A DNA stretch of 64,000 bases from Bacteroidales bacterium (GTDB lineage Bacteria; Bacteroidota; Bacteroidia; Bacteroidales; UBA10428), in NCBI GenBank assembly GCA_016929525.1, contig JAFGIP010000089.1, positions 1-64,000 on the forward strand. Reading direction: 5' to 3'. Position 1 is the first letter of the stretch. The number at the start of each line of letters is the position of its first letter. Both the position numbers and the translations under genes were made by a program. The notes under the pieces are model-generated. The model saw only the letters and a list, made by a program, of their open reading frames with translations, searched no databases and was not told the DNA's origin. Below are positions 62,683 to 64,000 of the stretch, piece by piece.

Positions 62683-64000
62683 ATGGATTCTAAATTAGTT
62701 CGTCAAAAATTCTTTCAATTCTTTGAAGCTCATAGTCACAGAATTGTTAATTCTGCCCCTATGGTTGTAAAGGATGATCCGACCCTGATGTTTACTAATG
62801 CCGGCATGAATCAGTTTAAGGATATTTTCCTGGGAAATGCAACTATTAATGATTTAAGGGTAGCAAATACACAAAAATGTTTAAGGGTATCAGGAAAACA
62901 TAACGACCTTGAAGAAGTAGGTCATGACACTTACCATCATACAATGTTTGAAATGTTAGGCAACTGGAGTTTCGGGGATTATTTTAAAGATGAAGCTGTT
63001 TCGTTGGCATGGGAATTTTTAACCGAAGTTGTTAATATCGATAAAGACAGAATATACGCTACCGTATTTGAAGGTGATAAAAAAGATAATATTGAAGAAG
63101 ATAGTGAAGCCTATTCATTTTGGAAAAGGTATTTAACGGAAGACAGAATATTAAAGTTTTCAAAAAAGGATAATTTCTGGGAAATGGGCGATACAGGGCC
63201 ATGTGGACCTTGTTCGGAAATACATTACGACCTCCGTCCTGAATCGGAGCGTGATCGAAAATCCGGGCGTGAACTTGTAAATAAAGGTCATCCAATGGTA
63301 ATTGAAATATGGAATCTTGTTTTCATTCAATATAATCGTAAATCGAATGGTAAACTGGTTGCATTACCAAAAAAACATATAGACACAGGAATGGGGTTTG
63401 AGAGATTGTGTATGGTAGTACAGGGGAAGACCTCTAATTATGATACGGATATTTTTCAGTCAATCATTTCTGAGATATCAAAAATATCAGGACAGAATTA
63501 CGGTGATGCTGAGAATACGGATGTAGCCATGAGAGTGATATCCGATCATTTAAGAGCAGTTTCTTTTGCAGTTGCAGACGGTCAGCTGCCTTCAAATATT
63601 AAAGCTGGGTATGTTATCAGAAGAATATTACGTCGTGCAATTCGATACGGTTATACTTTTTTAGATAAGAAAGAACCATTTATTTATCAACTGGTGCAAC
63701 CGCTTGTTGAAAATATGGGCGATACTTTTCCTGAACTTAAAAAGCAACAGAAATTAATTGTTAGTGTGTTGCTTGATGAAGAGAAGGCATTTCTGCGAAC
63801 TCTCGATTCAGGGATCAGGTTACTCGATGGGTTAATATCATCTGCAAAATCTGAAAACAAAAAGAGTATATCAGGTCGTAAAGCTTTTGAACTATATGAT
63901 ACATTCGGGTTTCCTCTCGATCTTACCCAGCTTATATTACGCGAGAACGGTCTGGGACTTAATATTGAAGAGTTTGAGGGTGAAATGCAGGCACAGAAAG
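62683..64000 (+). CDS. alaS: alanyl-tRNA synthetase, 5' part
   Basis: The first 439 codons of alaS; the gene runs out of the window. It charges tRNA-Ala. Class II motif 1 and the AlaRS signatures are visible: [10 protein letters not shown] near residue 38, [28 protein letters not shown] and T-G-M-G-F-E-R near 230. No frame break is seen. It is divergent from the M23 pair. Confidence 0.97.
   Translation, partial: MDSKLVRQKFFQFFEAHSHRIVNSAPMVVKDDPTLMFTNAGMNQFKDIFLGNATINDLRVANTQKCLRVSGKHNDLEEVGHDTYHHTMFEMLGNWSFGDYFKDEAVSLAWEFLTEVVNIDKDRIYATVFEGDKKDNIEEDSEAYSFWKRYLTEDRILKFSKKDNFWEMGDTGPCGPCSEIHYDLRPESERDRKSGRELVNKGHPMVIEIWNLVFIQYNRKSNGKLVALPKKHIDTGMGFERLCMVVQGKTSNYDTDIFQSIISEISKISGQNYGDAENTDVAMRVISDHLRAVSFAVADGQLPSNIKAGYVIRRILRRAIRYGYTFLDKKEPFIYQLVQPLVENMGDTFPELKKQQKLIVSVLLDEEKAFLRTLDSGIRLLDGLISSAKSENKKSISGRKAFELYDTFGFPLDLTQLILRENGLGLNIEEFEGEMQAQK

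Noticed and set aside
1-64000. CRISPR arrays, IS elements, prophage, rRNA operon, toxin-antitoxin or restriction genes.
   Set aside because: I looked for repeated spacers, transposase motifs and known defence domains and saw none. The window reads as ordinary core chromosome.

Overview
The window is an AT-rich chromosomal segment from a member of the Bacteroidota, most like the Bacteroidales/Marinilabiliales; the order is inferred and not proven. The evidence is type IX secretion (T9SS) genes (gldJ, a porP/sprF-like gene, porU, porV), secreted proteins with T9SS C-terminal sorting domains, an HU-CCDC81/SPOR protein, a reg_prop/Y_Y_Y sensor kinase, and several -33 TTTG / -7 TAnnTTTG promoters without clear Shine-Dalgarno sites. 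It is densely coded on both strands. No IS element, phage or CRISPR array was seen.

Layout. 1-8.1 kb: a small lipoprotein, a hybrid histidine kinase, a T9SS-exported protein overlapping a small secreted protein, and two tandem parallel beta-helix T9SS cargo proteins. 8.3-13.7 kb: an exported-looking superoxide dismutase, hisS, and a cupin/MFS/outer-membrane-barrel run. 13.7-18.5 kb: an apparent M1 peptidase remnant, a penicillin-acylase-family hydrolase and a sensor kinase with a degenerate receiver. 18.5-24.3 kb: HU-SPOR protein, polyphosphate glucokinase, recR, sodium/solute symporter, homoserine dehydrogenase. 24.4-31.3 kb: two small basic proteins, a 1134-residue propeller sensor kinase, a SiaC-like gene broken by an in-frame TGA, a MaoC dehydratase, an outer-membrane protein and tRNA-Val with a decayed region behind it.

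31.3-43.8 kb: folC, nitroreductase, then a + strand run of phoH-like, sixA-like, ppk1, inositol-monophosphatase-like, lipid A acyltransferase-like and glycosyltransferase genes; an outer-membrane barrel; a GT39 transferase; two stand-alone receivers. 43.8-52.8 kb: murF and the T9SS block. 52.8-64 kb: ispF, a CoA-binding protein, a VTT-like membrane protein, a two-domain universal stress protein, a CapA-like protein, zinc-ribbon and Nif3 proteins, a MerR regulator, a PQQ-like propeller, two M23 peptidases and the 5' part of alaS.

Together the genes suggest a bacterium with T9SS-dependent surface display, polyphosphate synthesis (ppk1) and use (ppgK), and extensive two-component sensing. I found no clearly new multi-gene system. 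The most unusual items are the nonsense-broken siaC-like gene, the duplicated tRNA 3' arm with decayed sequence after it, the receiver pair in which one lacks its phosphoacceptor, and -7 boxes lying only a few bases from start codons.
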